Below, one piece after another: positions 34,103 to 43,293 of a stretch of 64,000 nucleotides of DNA. How positions within the stretch are numbered: position 1 is the stretch's first letter; each line of letters starts with the position of its first letter. Location of the stretch: NCBI RefSeq assembly GCF_052114085.1, contig NZ_JBFREB010000001.1:2480001-2544000 (forward strand). Reading direction: 5' to 3'. A model generated the notes under the pieces. That model did no database searches, was not told the origin of the DNA, and saw only the letters and a program-made list of their open reading frames with translations. Position numbers and translations under genes: made by a program. Source of the DNA: Leifsonia sp052114085 (lineage in GTDB: Bacteria; Actinomycetota; Actinomycetes; Actinomycetales; Microbacteriaceae).

Positions 34103-34129
34103 CTTTCCACCACCGACCGGAGGACCATC

Positions 34130-35431
34130 GTGGCCGGATCCGTCAACATCACCGCAGCGACCGTCGACCCGGCGCTTCTCGACCTGCCGTGGAACATCCC
34201 CCTCGAAGACTGGTCGAACCAGCACATCGCGCTGCTGCCCAAGGGCATCAGCCGTCACCTGGTGCGGTTCGCGAACCTCTCCGGGTACGTCATCGCCATC
34301 AAGGAGACGACGGCCGAGATGGCCCAGCGGGAGTACGACATGCTCCGCACGCTGCAGCGCTACGACGTGCCCTGCGTCGACCCGGTCGCCGTGATCAAGA
34401 ACCGCACGGACGACAACGGCACGCCGCTGAACGCCGCGCTGGTGACCCGGCACCTGAAGTTCTCCCTCCCGTACCGCGCACTGTTCTCGCAGACCCTGCG
34501 GCCGGACACGGCCACACGTCTGGTCGACGCCCTGGCGGTACTGCTGGTGCGCCTCCACATCGTCGGCTTCTTCTGGGGCGACGTCTCACTGTCCAACACC
34601 CTGTTCCGCCGCGACGCCGGCGCCTTCGCGGCGTACCTGGTCGATGCGGAGACCGGCCAGCTCTACGAGGGCGGCCTCTCGAACGGTCAACGTGAGAACG
34701 ATCTCGAGATCGCGCGCGTCAACATCGCCGGCGAACTGATGGACCTCGAGGCCGGTGGCCGGGCCGACGAAGAGCTCGACCCCATCCGCCTCTCCGACGG
34801 CATCGTCGCCGCCTACCGCTCGCTCTGGAAGGAACTGACCGGCAGCGAGTCGTTCGCGTCCTCGGAGCGCTGGCGCATCAGCGAGCGCGTCGAGCGCCTC
34901 AACGAGCTCGGCTTCGACATCGAGGAGCTCGCGATCAAGACGTCGGAGGAGGGCACTAAGGTGCGCATCCAGCCGAAGGTCGTCGACGCGGGACACCACC
35001 AGCGCCGTCTCCTGCGTCTGACCGGCCTGGATACCGGCGAGAACCAGGCGCGGCGTCTGCTCAACGACCTCGACTCGTACGCCGCCACGCTTGGCAAAGA
35101 GGGCCTGGACGAGGAAGCGATGGCACACGAGTGGCTGCTGCGCGTCTTCGAACCGGTGATCCGCTCCATCCCTGCCGATCTGAAAGGCAAGCTCGAGCCG
35201 GCGGAGGTCTTCCACCAGCTCCTGGAGCACCGCTGGTTCATGTCGCAGAAGGAGGGGCGCGACGTGCCCCTGGCCGAGGCGCTGACCTCCTACATCAATG
35301 ACATCCTCCGACACCGCCGGGACGAGGCGACCGTGATCGCGCCGCCGACCGAGACGATCGCCATCCCCGTGCTCGGCGGCGCAGCGGCCGACGATGACGA
35401 TGACGACGACGACTGGCGCTCCAAGGTCTGA
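34130..35431 (+). CDS. DUF4032 protein, kinase-like
   Basis: The 433-residue protein has a lipopolysaccharide-kinase-like N-terminal half: KETTAEMAQREYDMLRTLQRYDVPCVDPV, a catalytic-loop-like WGDVSLSNTLFRRD and a DFG-like YLVDAETG. The C-terminal half (HQRRLLRLTGLDTGENQARRLLNDLDSY...) is the DUF4032 domain. It ends in an unusual acidic stretch of eight aspartates before WRSKV. Function unknown; conserved only in actinobacteria as far as I recall. GGAGG precedes the GTG at 34130; the in-frame ATG at 34100 lies in the terminator. Confidence 0.85.
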   Translation: MAGSVNITAATVDPALLDLPWNIPLEDWSNQHIALLPKGISRHLVRFANLSGYVIAIKETTAEMAQREYDMLRTLQRYDVPCVDPVAVIKNRTDDNGTPLNAALVTRHLKFSLPYRALFSQTLRPDTATRLVDALAVLLVRLHIVGFFWGDVSLSNTLFRRDAGAFAAYLVDAETGQLYEGGLSNGQRENDLEIARVNIAGELMDLEAGGRADEELDPIRLSDGIVAAYRSLWKELTGSESFASSERWRISERVERLNELGFDIEELAIKTSEEGTKVRIQPKVVDAGHHQRRLLRLTGLDTGENQARRLLNDLDSYAATLGKEGLDEEAMAHEWLLRVFEPVIRSIPADLKGKLEPAEVFHQLLEHRWFMSQKEGRDVPLAEALTSYINDILRHRRDEATVIAPPTETIAIPVLGGAAADDDDDDDDWRSKV

Positions 35432-35504
35432 CCCCCTGCTCGGGTGGCGGTACTCCGCCGACCGGCCCGCTAGGCTCTGACTCTCACCCCCAGCGAGGAG
35501 TCCG

Positions 35505-35933
35505 ATGTCGAACACCGACCCGTCCAGCGAACAGTTCAGCGGCCAGCGGTACGGCCAGCCCTACGATGGCCAGCCCTACGACGGCCAGCCGAACTCTGCG
35601 CACCCGGTGTACGCACCGCCGGCCTACGGCCCCGCCTACGGCCAGCCGGGGGCGCCGTACGCGTACGGCTACCCGCCCGCGCCGCGGACGAACCCGCTGG
35701 CGATCGTCTCGTTCGTGTCCGCTTTCGTGATGAGCATCGCCGCGGTGATCACCGGGCACATCGCGCTGTCGCAGATCAAGCGGACCGGGGAAGGCGGACG
35801 CGGGTTCGCACTCGCCGGACTGATCATCGGCTACGCCGGGATCGGTCTCGCCGTCGTGTTCTTCGTGATCTGGCTGATCCTCTTTCTGACGATCATGGGC
35901 CACGCGTACACGACGGGCCAGCTCTCGAACTAG
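35505..35933 (+). CDS. DUF4190 membrane protein
   Basis: The 142-residue protein has a Tyr/Gly/Pro/Gln-rich N-terminal tail (YGQPYDGQPYDGQP repeats) and a C-terminal DUF4190 domain with two membrane helices (NPLAIVSFVSAFVMSIAAVITGHIALSQIKRTGEGGRGFALAGLIIGYAGIG). Function unknown. GAGGAG precedes the ATG. Its stop overlaps the convergent rlmB stop in the palindrome CTAG. Confidence 0.88.
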   Translation: MSNTDPSSEQFSGQRYGQPYDGQPYDGQPNSAHPVYAPPAYGPAYGQPGAPYAYGYPPAPRTNPLAIVSFVSAFVMSIAAVITGHIALSQIKRTGEGGRGFALAGLIIGYAGIGLAVVFFVIWLILFLTIMGHAYTTGQLSN

Positions 35934-36943
35934 CGCGCGCCCTCCGCCCGGAGCTTCGCGATCTCATACAGGGTGACACTCGCCGCGATGCCCGCGTTCA
36001 GCGACTCGGTGGAGGCGCTGATCGGGATCGACACGACGGCGTCGCACGTCTCGGTCACCAGCCGCGAGAGGCCCTTGCCCTCGCTGCCGACGACGATCAC
36101 GACGGGGCGGTCGGCGAAGGACAGGCCCGGGAGGGACGTATCCCCTCCGCCATCGAGGCCCAGCACGAAGACGCCGGCCTTCTTGAAGTCCTGGAGCGTC
36201 CGCGTCAGGTTGGACGCCATGGCGACGGGCGTGCGCGCGGCGGCACCGGCCGATGTCTTCCAGGCGGAGGCGGTCATGCCCACCGAGCGGCGCTGCGGGA
36301 CGATGACGCCCTGGCCGCCGAACGCAGCGGTCGAACGGATGATGGCACCGAGATTGCGCGGGTCGGTGATGCCGTCGAGAGCGACGAACAGCGGCGTCTG
36401 GCCCGAGCGGATGGTCCGGTCGAGCAGGTCGCCCGGGTGGGCGTACTCGTACGGCGGCACCTTGAGCGCAACGCCCTGGTGCACCGCGTCGCGACCGGCC
36501 AGTCGGTCGAGTTCCGGCCGCATCACCTCGAGCATGGGAAGGTTGCGACGGGTGGCGATGGAGAGGATCTCCTTCATCCGGTCGTCGAACTCGACGCGGG
36601 CAGCGACGTAGAGGGTCGTCGCGGGGATGTCCGCGCGCAACGCCTCCAGCACCGAGTTCCGACCCGTGACGATCTCGCTCTCATCGCCGGACTTGGCGCG
36701 ACGCGAGGCGCCCGACGCGCCACGAGGGGTGCTGTCGCGACCTCCGCGCAGCTCCGCCTTGGCGGCGGCGCGCTCGCGCAGGGCCTTCGCCTTGCCCGCG
36801 GGATGGTAGTCCCGGTCCTCCGCCTTGGGGGTCGGTCCGCGACCCTCCAGCGCCTTGCGGCCGTGACCGCCGGTGCCGACCTGGGCGCCCTTCTTGCTCT
36901 TGCGCACCGCCCCGGCGCGGGGCTTTCCACCCGAGTTCTTCAT
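35930..36943 (-). CDS. rlmB: 23S rRNA (guanosine-2'-O)-methyltransferase, RlmB/TrmH type
   Basis: The 337-residue SpoU-family enzyme has an N-terminal basic extension (about 90 residues), a substrate-binding L30e-like domain (IVTGRNSVLEALRADIPATTLYVA) and the knotted SPOUT domain with DGITDPRNLGAIIRSTAAFGGQGVIVP, VVGSEGKGLSRL and PISASTESLNAGIAASVTLYE. RlmB methylates G2251 of 23S rRNA. ATGA overlap with cysS mirrors the order in Mycobacterium. Confidence 0.93.
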   Translation of the reverse strand: MKNSGGKPRAGAVRKSKKGAQVGTGGHGRKALEGRGPTPKAEDRDYHPAGKAKALRERAAAKAELRGGRDSTPRGASGASRRAKSGDESEIVTGRNSVLEALRADIPATTLYVAARVEFDDRMKEILSIATRRNLPMLEVMRPELDRLAGRDAVHQGVALKVPPYEYAHPGDLLDRTIRSGQTPLFVALDGITDPRNLGAIIRSTAAFGGQGVIVPQRRSVGMTASAWKTSAGAAARTPVAMASNLTRTLQDFKKAGVFVLGLDGGGDTSLPGLSFADRPVVIVVGSEGKGLSRLVTETCDAVVSIPISASTESLNAGIAASVTLYEIAKLRAEGAR

Positions 36944-38379
36944 GATCCGATGCTCCAATGCGACCCCGTGGGGGTGTCTTCGATGGTTATTCCTGCCGCG
37001 GTCAGCTCGTCGCGGATGCGATCGGCTGCCGCGAAGTCGCGTGCGGCCCTGGCGTCCTGCCGGTCGGCGAGCAGCCGGCCGATCAGCTCGCCGAGTGCGG
37101 ACTCCGCCTCCGTCGAGCCGCCGGCACGCCACTGCGGCGACAACGGGTTGATGCCCAGTACCTCCGTCATGGCGAGCGCATGCCCGCGCGCGGTGGCGGC
37201 CGCCTCCAAGTCTTCCGCATCCAGCGCCGCGTTCCCTGAACGCACGGTGTCGTGCAGCACGGCGAGTGCCTGCGGAACGGCCAGGTCGTCATCCATCGCC
37301 TCGGCGAAGGCGTCCGGGACGATCTCGACGCCGTGGCCGGCGAAGCGGGTGCCCGAGAGCCGGCGCTCGACGCGCTCGAAGAATCCGGCGATGCGGTCGA
37401 GGGCGGCCTCTGCCTCGCTGAGCGAGCCGTCGTGGAAGTCGATGGTCGAGCGGTAGTGCGCCGACCCGAGGTAGTAGCGGACCACGAGAGGACGAGCGGC
37501 GCCGAGCAGGTCGGCCGCGTAGACCGAGTTGCCCAGCGACTTGCTCATCTTCTGGCCGTTGACGTGGACGAGTCCGTTGTGAACCCAGTAGTTGGCGAAC
37601 GCGTCTCCGGCCGCCGTCGACTGGGCCACCTCGTTCTCGTGGTGCGGGAAGCGCAGGTCGAGACCGCCGCCGTGGATGTCGAACTGCGGCCCCAGGTAGC
37701 GCCGCGACATCGCGGAGCACTCGATGTGCCACCCCGGTCGTCCATCGCCCCACGGGGAGGGGAACGCGGCGGACGCGGGCTCGTCGGCCTTGCGTCCCTT
37801 CCACAGTGCGAAGTCGCGGGGGTCGCGCTTGGCGCGCGGGTCGGCGTCGGCCGCCGCCTCCATGTTGTCGATGCTCTGCCGGGTCAGCTCGCCGTACGAG
37901 GGCCAGCTCTTGACGTCGAAGTACACATCGCCGGAGCCGTCGGCGGCCGCGTATGCGTGACCGGCGGCGATCAGACGCTCGATCAGCTCCTGCATCTGCG
38001 GAATGCTGGCGGTCGCGCGCGGCTCGTAGGTCGGTGGCTGGATGCCCAGGGCGCGGTACGAGTCGGTGAACTCGAGCTCGAAACGGTATGCGAGCGCCCA
38101 CCACTCCTCGGTACCGCCCGCAGCCTGCCCGGCCGCGGCGTTCACGAGGATCTTGTCGTCGATGTCGGTGACATTGCGGACCAGGGTGACGTCGAGCCCT
38201 CGGTAGGTCATCCAGCGGCGCAGCTGGTCGTACACCAGCGCCGAACGCAGGTGGCCGATATGCGGGGACGACTGAACGGTCGGTCCGCACACGTACATGC
38301 CGACTTCGCCGTCGCGCAGCGGGACGAAGTCGCGCAGGGCGCCCGCCTTCGTATCGAAGAGTCGCAGAGTCACGCCCAC
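36940..38379 (-). CDS. cysS: Cysteinyl-tRNA synthetase
   Basis: The 479-residue class I enzyme has the zinc-ligand and HIGH region (YVCGPTVQSSPHIGHLRSALVYD), the GWHIECSAMS and GGGLDLRFPHHENE zinc motifs and the KMSKS signature in GQKMSKSLGNS. It charges tRNA-Cys. It is upstream of and overlaps rlmB. Normal length. Confidence 0.97.
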   Translation of the reverse strand: MGVTLRLFDTKAGALRDFVPLRDGEVGMYVCGPTVQSSPHIGHLRSALVYDQLRRWMTYRGLDVTLVRNVTDIDDKILVNAAAGQAAGGTEEWWALAYRFELEFTDSYRALGIQPPTYEPRATASIPQMQELIERLIAAGHAYAAADGSGDVYFDVKSWPSYGELTRQSIDNMEAAADADPRAKRDPRDFALWKGRKADEPASAAFPSPWGDGRPGWHIECSAMSRRYLGPQFDIHGGGLDLRFPHHENEVAQSTAAGDAFANYWVHNGLVHVNGQKMSKSLGNSVYAADLLGAARPLVVRYYLGSAHYRSTIDFHDGSLSEAEAALDRIAGFFERVERRLSGTRFAGHGVEIVPDAFAEAMDDDLAVPQALAVLHDTVRSGNAALDAEDLEAAATARGHALAMTEVLGINPLSPQWRAGGSTEAESALGELIGRLLADRQDARAARDFAAADRIRDELTAAGITIEDTPTGSHWSIGS

Positions 38380-38399
38380 CAGCCTAGAGGGACCGACGG

Positions 38400-38780
38400 C
38401 TAGGAGGAGGCGCGCTCAGCGAGCTCCTCATTCACCGGCGCGAACGCGACCCGGTCCAGCAGCAGCTCGATGTGCGCGATCCGGCCGTCCCGGACGGTCA
38501 GCAGCTCGACGCAGCGGACCGCTCCTGCGGCGGTGTCGGTGACGAAGTCGTAGACGACGCACGCCCGATCGCCCGCGCTGAACACCTCCCGGATCTCGTT
38601 CCGGACCAGGGCGGGCATCAGCCGGTGCAACGCCGCCAGCCATCCGTCCTTGTCGAGAGTCGACCCCGCGAACTCGGCCACCAGGGCGACGTCGAGCAGG
38701 TCGTCCAGCGGGTCCTCGTCGCGGGCGCCCACCGCCTGGATGTAGCGGCGTGCAACCGTCTCCGCATCTGTGGATGCCAT
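38400..38780 (-). CDS. NTF2-like (SnoaL-type) protein
   Basis: The 126-residue alpha+beta barrel protein starts MASTDAETVARRYIQAVGARDEDPLDDLLD and ends with VRDGRIAHIELLLDRVAF, typical of the nuclear transport factor 2/SnoaL-like superfamily. Many are small isomerases or ligand binders of unknown role. It interrupts the otherwise conserved cysS-ispDF order. Confidence 0.85.
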   Translation of the reverse strand: MASTDAETVARRYIQAVGARDEDPLDDLLDVALVAEFAGSTLDKDGWLAALHRLMPALVRNEIREVFSAGDRACVVYDFVTDTAAGAVRCVELLTVRDGRIAHIELLLDRVAFAPVNEELAERASS

Positions 38781-38859
38781 GGCCCGTCCTTCCTGCGCCG
38801 CTCACCGCGGCGTTCCAGGGGACACAGTAGGCCCAGCGGCCGACATCGGCCATGCCACC

Positions 38860-40017
38860 TCAGGACAGGAGCAGCACGGTCGCCTGGGCCGTGACGCCCT
38901 CGCCACGACCGGTGAAGCCCAGGCCGTCGGTGGTCGTGGCCCCGACCGAGACCGGCGCGCCGAGGATCGCCGACAGGCGCTTCTCCGCCTCCGCACGCCG
39001 CGGAGACAGCTTCGGGCGGTTGCCGATGACCTGCACCGCGACGTTCCCGATGCGGAAACCGGCCTCCTCCACGCGCCGCCGCGCCTCCACCAGGAAGACA
39101 TCGCCGTGCGCGCCCGAGAACCGGGGGTCGCCCGTCCCGAACACCCCGCCGATGTCGCCGAGCCCCGCCGCCGAGAGCAGCGCATCCACGATGGCGTGCG
39201 CGACCGCATCCCCGTCGCTGTGTCCGGCCAGGCCCGGCTCTCCTGGCCAATGCAGCCCGGCCAGCCACAGCTCGGCGGCCGGGTCGAAGGCGTGAGTGTC
39301 GCTCCCCGTCCCGATGCGCGGCACGGCGGTACCGGCGAGCAACTCCTCGGCCCGCCGCAGGTCCCATGGCGTCGTCACCTTGAAGGCGTGCGCGTCGCCG
39401 GGCACCACATCCACTCGGAAGCCGGCGGCCGCGACCAGCCCGGCGTCGTCGGTCTCGTCGCTCTCCGCCAGCGCGTAAGCCGTCAGCAGCTGCTCGCGAG
39501 GGAAGCCCTGCGGTGTCTGCACCGCAGCAAGCGCGGAACGATCGACGGTCTCGTGCACAGCGCTGTCGTCCCCGACGCGCTTGACCGTGTCGCTGACCGG
39601 AAGCCCGGGGACCACGCCGTAGCCGCGCTCGAGCACCGCATCCACCACGGCGTCGAAGAGGGATGCGGGCGTCAGCGCCCGGGCGGCGTCGTGCACCAGG
39701 ACGACGTCGACGTGCGGGTCGACGACCGCGAGCCCCTCGGCGACCGATCGCTGGCGGGAGTCTCCCCCGGCCACCACGGTGACGGGGCGTCGCGACACAC
39801 GCTCCGCGAGTTCGGCGGCATCCGCCAGCAACTCGGCCGGCGCTACGACGATCGGGTCGGCCGCGTGCCGCATGCCGCGGACGGCATGCAGGGAATGCTC
39901 CAGCAGCGTGCGGCCCTGGAGGGTGACGAACGCCTTCGGGCGACCCGCCCCCAACCGCATCCCGGAGCCTGCGGCGACGATGACGACCGCGACCCGCGGC
40001 CCGGTGATGCTGTCCAC
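38860..40017 (-). CDS. ispDF: Bifunctional IspD-IspF (MEP isoprenoid pathway)
   Basis: The 385-residue fusion has IspD first (AAGSGMRLGAGRPKAFVTLQG; DAARALTP; PQGFP, residues 1 to about 225) and IspF second (GTGSDTHAFDP, HSDGDAVAHAIVDALLSAAGLGDIG, FTGRGEGVTAQATVLL). It makes CDP-methylerythritol from MEP and cyclises the phosphorylated form to MEcPP. In Mycobacterium ispD and ispF are separate neighbours; here they are one gene. GTG start at 40017. Confidence 0.96.
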   Translation of the reverse strand: MDSITGPRVAVVIVAAGSGMRLGAGRPKAFVTLQGRTLLEHSLHAVRGMRHAADPIVVAPAELLADAAELAERVSRRPVTVVAGGDSRQRSVAEGLAVVDPHVDVVLVHDAARALTPASLFDAVVDAVLERGYGVVPGLPVSDTVKRVGDDSAVHETVDRSALAAVQTPQGFPREQLLTAYALAESDETDDAGLVAAAGFRVDVVPGDAHAFKVTTPWDLRRAEELLAGTAVPRIGTGSDTHAFDPAAELWLAGLHWPGEPGLAGHSDGDAVAHAIVDALLSAAGLGDIGGVFGTGDPRFSGAHGDVFLVEARRRVEEAGFRIGNVAVQVIGNRPKLSPRRAEAEKRLSAILGAPVSVGATTTDGLGFTGRGEGVTAQATVLLLS

Positions 40018-40045
40018 CCCACCACCGTACCGGCCCCGCCGCAGT

Positions 40046-40111
40046 GAGTGCGGTACGCCGTCACGACTGCGGCTGCTCGCGGGGCCGCAGTCGCGACGAG
40101 AGACCGCACTC
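40046..40111. repeat. Imperfect long inverted repeat between ispDF and carD
   Basis: Arms of about 26 bases (GAGTGCGGT ... CGACTGCGG and complement) are separated by a short loop. It is in addition to the carD terminator and does not belong to family A by sequence. Confidence 0.6.
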
Positions 40112-40126
40112 GCCTGGCGGCAACGA

Positions 40127-40163
40127 CGAAGCCCCGCCGCACGGTGCGTGCAGCGGGGCTTCG
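40127..40163 (-). terminator. carD terminator
   Basis: CGAAGCCCCGC pairs with GCGGGGCTTCG, 18 bases after the carD stop on the minus strand. Confidence 0.82.
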
Positions 40164-40180
40164 AATTCGTCGGAATCGGC

Positions 40181-40663
40181 CTAGGAGGCCAGCACCTCGT
40201 CGAGCAGGCTGGAGGCCTTCTCGTCGTCGGTCTTCTCAGCCAGAGCCAGCTCGGAGATCAGGATCTGCCGCGCCTTGGCGAGCATGCGCTTCTCACCGGC
40301 GGAGAGGCCGCGATCCTGGTCGCGACGCCACAGGTCGCGGACGACCTCGGACACCTTGATGACGTCGCCGGAGGCGAGCTTCTCAAGGTTGGCCTTGTAA
40401 CGGCGGGACCAGTTGGTGGGCTCCTCGGTGAAGGGAGCGCGCAGCACCTCGAACACGCGGTCGAGGCCCTCCTTGCCGATGACATCACGAACGCCGACCA
40501 GGTCGACATTCTCGGCGGGGACCTCGATGGTGAGGTCGCCCTGAGTCACATTGAGCTTGAGGTACAGCTTCTCTTCACCCTTGATGATTCTCTTCTTGAC
40601 TTCGGTGATCGTTGCGGCACCGTGGTGCGGATAGACGACGGTCTCGCCAACCTCGAAAAGCAT
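40181..40663 (-). CDS. carD: CarD-family transcriptional regulator
   Basis: The 160-residue protein has the N-terminal RNA-polymerase-interacting Tudor-like domain (MLFEVGETVVYPHHGAATITEVKKR) and a helical C-terminal domain with the conserved tryptophan in VVRDLWRRDQDRGLSAGEKRML that stabilises open promoter complexes. It is essential in mycobacteria and controls rRNA and global transcription. It heads the ispDF direction and diverges from the lpqE-like gene. Confidence 0.97.
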   Translation of the reverse strand: MLFEVGETVVYPHHGAATITEVKKRIIKGEEKLYLKLNVTQGDLTIEVPAENVDLVGVRDVIGKEGLDRVFEVLRAPFTEEPTNWSRRYKANLEKLASGDVIKVSEVVRDLWRRDQDRGLSAGEKRMLAKARQILISELALAEKTDDEKASSLLDEVLAS

Positions 40664-40802
40664 AGATTTGTTGTCCCTTCAGCAATGAATAGGATACCAC
40701 ATGAGGCACGTGCTAAGGTTCGCCCTCGCGCCTCCCGAGGCCCAGGGACGCCTCTCGTGATGGGATAGAGTTGCACTGAAAATTCCACCGGGAGGGTCAT
40801 CC

Positions 40803-41309
40803 GTGAAAGCTCGAGTCGCGACGTCCGTCGCCCTCGCCCTGGCCGTCGCGTTCGGTACCGCGGGATGCGGTTTCGTCGCTCCGCAGGCCACCACCAAGCA
40901 CTACGACGCGAGCGACGGCGTGAGCGGAACGGTCGGCTCCGTCGACGTCCGCAATGCCATCATCGTCACGGATGCGAAAGACGGCACAGTGGGCAACCTC
41001 GTCGTCACGCTCGTCAATACGGGCGACAAGAGCCAGCGCGTCGCCATCAGCGCCGGCGACAGCAGCTCGTCGGCCGCGCACGTCACCGTGCAGCCGGGCC
41101 AGGTCAAGCAGCTCGGCCAGGACCCGGAGAACGGCGGCTCCAGCAATGTCCTCATCCCGGAGTTCACCACCAAGCCCGGCGGGCTCTACTCGGTGTTCTT
41201 CCACTACGGCGACCAGACCGGCGTGAACCTGAAGGTCCCCGTCCTCGACGGCCAGCTGCCCGAGTACTCGAGCCTCGTCCCGCCGACCATCCTCCCGGCC
41301 GCCCCGTAG
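40803..41309 (+). CDS. LpqE-like lipoprotein
   Basis: The 168-residue protein has a lipoprotein signal (MKARVATSVALALAVAFGTAGC, Cys 22) and a beta-rich mature domain (VDVRNAIIVTDAKDGTVGNLVVTLVNTGDKSQRVAIS...). Its place divergent from carD matches lpqE in Mycobacterium. The fold resembles copper-chaperone PCuAC-like sandwiches, but no clear metal ligands are seen. GGGAGG precedes the GTG at 40803. Confidence 0.85.
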   Translation: MKARVATSVALALAVAFGTAGCGFVAPQATTKHYDASDGVSGTVGSVDVRNAIIVTDAKDGTVGNLVVTLVNTGDKSQRVAISAGDSSSSAAHVTVQPGQVKQLGQDPENGGSSNVLIPEFTTKPGGLYSVFFHYGDQTGVNLKVPVLDGQLPEYSSLVPPTILPAAP

Positions 41310-41327
41310 CGGTCGCCCCCAGCAGCA

Positions 41328-41362
41328 CGAAGCCGCCCGGCGCATCGCACCGGGCGGCTTCG
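41328..41362. terminator. Bidirectional terminator between lpqE-like gene and regX3
   Basis: CGAAGCCGCCCGG pairs with CCGGGCGGCTTCG around a nine-base loop, between two convergent genes. Confidence 0.88.
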
Positions 41363-41377
41363 TCGTTCCTGCTGTGT

Positions 41378-42061
41378 TCAGGCGTTGAAGCGGTACCCTA
41401 GCCCACGCACGGTGACCAGCATCCGCGGCTCCGAGGGGCTCTCCTCGATGCGCGAGCGGATGCGCTTGATGTGCACGTCCAGCGTCTTGGTGTCGCCGAA
41501 GTAGTCGCTCCCCCACACCCGGTCGATCAGCTGGCCGCGGGTCAGCACGCGCCCGGCGTTGCGCAGCAACAGCTCGAGCAGCTCGAATTCCTTCAGCGGC
41601 ATGGAGATCTCGGAGCCGCTCACGGCCACCGTGTGGCGGTCCACGTCCATCCGCACCGTGCCCGCCTCCAGCACGCCGTCATCCTGCTGCTCCTCCTCCT
41701 CGACGCGCCGACGCATCACGGCGCGGATGCGCGCGAGCAGTTCGCGCGACGAGTACGGCTTGGTGACGTAGTCGTCGGCGCCGAGCTCCAGCCCGACCAC
41801 GATGTCCACCTCGGAATCCTTGGCGGTCAGCATGATGATCGGGACGCTCGAGCGCGTGCGGATCTCGCGGCAGACCTCGGTGCCCGGGATGCCCGGCAGC
41901 ATCAGGTCGAGAAGGATGAGGTCGGCGCCGTCGCGGTCGAAGGCCGCCAGCGCGCTGGGTCCGTCCTCGGCGACCTCCACCTCATAGCCTTCGCGCTTGA
42001 GCAGGTAGGCGAGCGGCTCGCTGAGCGCGCCCTCATCCTCGACGAGCAGGATGGATGTCAC
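41378..42061 (-). CDS. regX3: Phosphate response regulator, RegX3/PhoP type
   Basis: The 227-residue OmpR-family protein has a receiver domain (acceptor aspartate in LILLDLMLPGIPG, lysine in VTKPYSSREL) and a winged-helix output domain ending LVTVRGLGYRFNA. It is coupled to the kinase gene by ATGA. With the kinase and the phoU gene across the divergent region it forms the SenX3-RegX3-PhoU phosphate-sensing set. The three PHO-box-like repeats in this window fit its known GTTCACC-type site. Confidence 0.93.
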   Translation of the reverse strand: MTSILLVEDEGALSEPLAYLLKREGYEVEVAEDGPSALAAFDRDGADLILLDLMLPGIPGTEVCREIRTRSSVPIIMLTAKDSEVDIVVGLELGADDYVTKPYSSRELLARIRAVMRRRVEEEEQQDDGVLEAGTVRMDVDRHTVAVSGSEISMPLKEFELLELLLRNAGRVLTRGQLIDRVWGSDYFGDTKTLDVHIKRIRSRIEESPSEPRMLVTVRGLGYRFNA

Positions 42062-43209
42062 GGGGTGTCTCCTATCGGGGGTCTGGCGGTGGAGGCTTCG
42101 GGGAGTCGGATGGTGAAGGTGGAACCGCGTCCCGGCTGCGACCAGACCCGAACCTCGCCGCCGTGGTTCTGGACGGCGTGCTTGACGATGGCGAGGCCGA
42201 GGCCCGTGCCGCCGGTGTTGCGGGAGCGGGCCTGATCCACCCGGAAGAAGCGCTCGAAGACCCGATCCAGGTCCTCCTCCGGGATGCCCTCGCCCTGGTC
42301 GGTCACAGCGATCTCGACGACGCCGCCCGAGTTGCGGACGCCGATGCCGATGCGGGAGCCGTCGGGCGAGTACTGGATGGCGTTCGAGATGAGGTTGTGC
42401 ACGGCCGTGACCAGCAGACTCTCGTTGCCGAGGACCTGGGCCTGCTTGTCGCCGCGCATCGCGAGCTCGATGTTGCGGGTCTCCGCGGCCACCCGGTTCT
42501 GGTCGATCGCGGCCTTGACCACCTTGTGCGCCGACAGCTCGGTGGCCGTGCCCAGCGCATCCGTCGCCTGCAGCCGGCTCAGCTCGATGATGTCCTGCGT
42601 GATGCGCGCGAGCCGCTGTGCCTCCTCCGAGAGCCGCAGCGCGAAGCGCCGCACCTGGGCCGGGTCGTCGGACGCGTCGTCGAGGGCCTCGGCCAGCAGG
42701 CCGACCGCGCCGATCGGCGTCTTCAGCTCATGGCTGATGTTGGCGACGAAGTCACGGCGTACGGCATCCAGCCGAAACGACTCGGTGCGGTCCTCCGCCA
42801 GCAGCAGCACGTAGCGCGACCCCAGGCGAGCCACGCGCACGCTGAGGTGGATGTTCGCATCGCCGAACGGGCCGCGCGACAGCTCGCACTCCTCGGTGGT
42901 CGACTCACCGGTCCTCCGGACGCGGTCCACCATGTCGATGAGATGCGGATGCACGAGTGCGCCGTTCCACACCAGACCGATCGAATGGGCGCCGGGCGAC
43001 GCCTTGATCACGTTGTTGGACGGATCGAGCACGACCCCGGCCGACTCCATGGCGTCGAGCACCTGGTCGACGCCATCCGGCACCGCCGGATTAGCGACCT
43101 GGGCCGCGTTGTGCCCGCGGCGTTCCGCGATGTGCAGGATCCACACGAAACCGGCGCCGACGGCGAGCCCCAGGCCCAGCGACAGCAGCACCAACCAGGT
43201 GGACTCCAT
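42058..43209 (-). CDS. senX3: Phosphate sensor histidine kinase, SenX3/PhoR type
   Basis: The 383-residue kinase has one N-terminal membrane helix (WLVLLSLGLGLAVGAGFVWILHIA), a PAS domain (about 45-145), the phospho-acceptor box FVANISHELKTPIGAVGLLAE and ATPase boxes NLISNAIQYS, DQGEGIPEED and GGTGLGLAIV. It is thought to sense phosphate through the Pst-PhoU complex, not directly. The ATG at 43209 is preferred over 43260, which overlaps the promoter region shared with phoU. Confidence 0.92.
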   Translation of the reverse strand: MESTWLVLLSLGLGLAVGAGFVWILHIAERRGHNAAQVANPAVPDGVDQVLDAMESAGVVLDPSNNVIKASPGAHSIGLVWNGALVHPHLIDMVDRVRRTGESTTEECELSRGPFGDANIHLSVRVARLGSRYVLLLAEDRTESFRLDAVRRDFVANISHELKTPIGAVGLLAEALDDASDDPAQVRRFALRLSEEAQRLARITQDIIELSRLQATDALGTATELSAHKVVKAAIDQNRVAAETRNIELAMRGDKQAQVLGNESLLVTAVHNLISNAIQYSPDGSRIGIGVRNSGGVVEIAVTDQGEGIPEEDLDRVFERFFRVDQARSRNTGGTGLGLAIVKHAVQNHGGEVRVWSQPGRGSTFTIRLPEASTARPPIGDTP

Positions 43210-43293
43210 GGCCCCCAGCGTAGGTGATTCCGATACACGCGCATCGACGGGTGCCTCCACCGCCCGCGTCTTTTCGCGGGTACGTTAGAGAGT

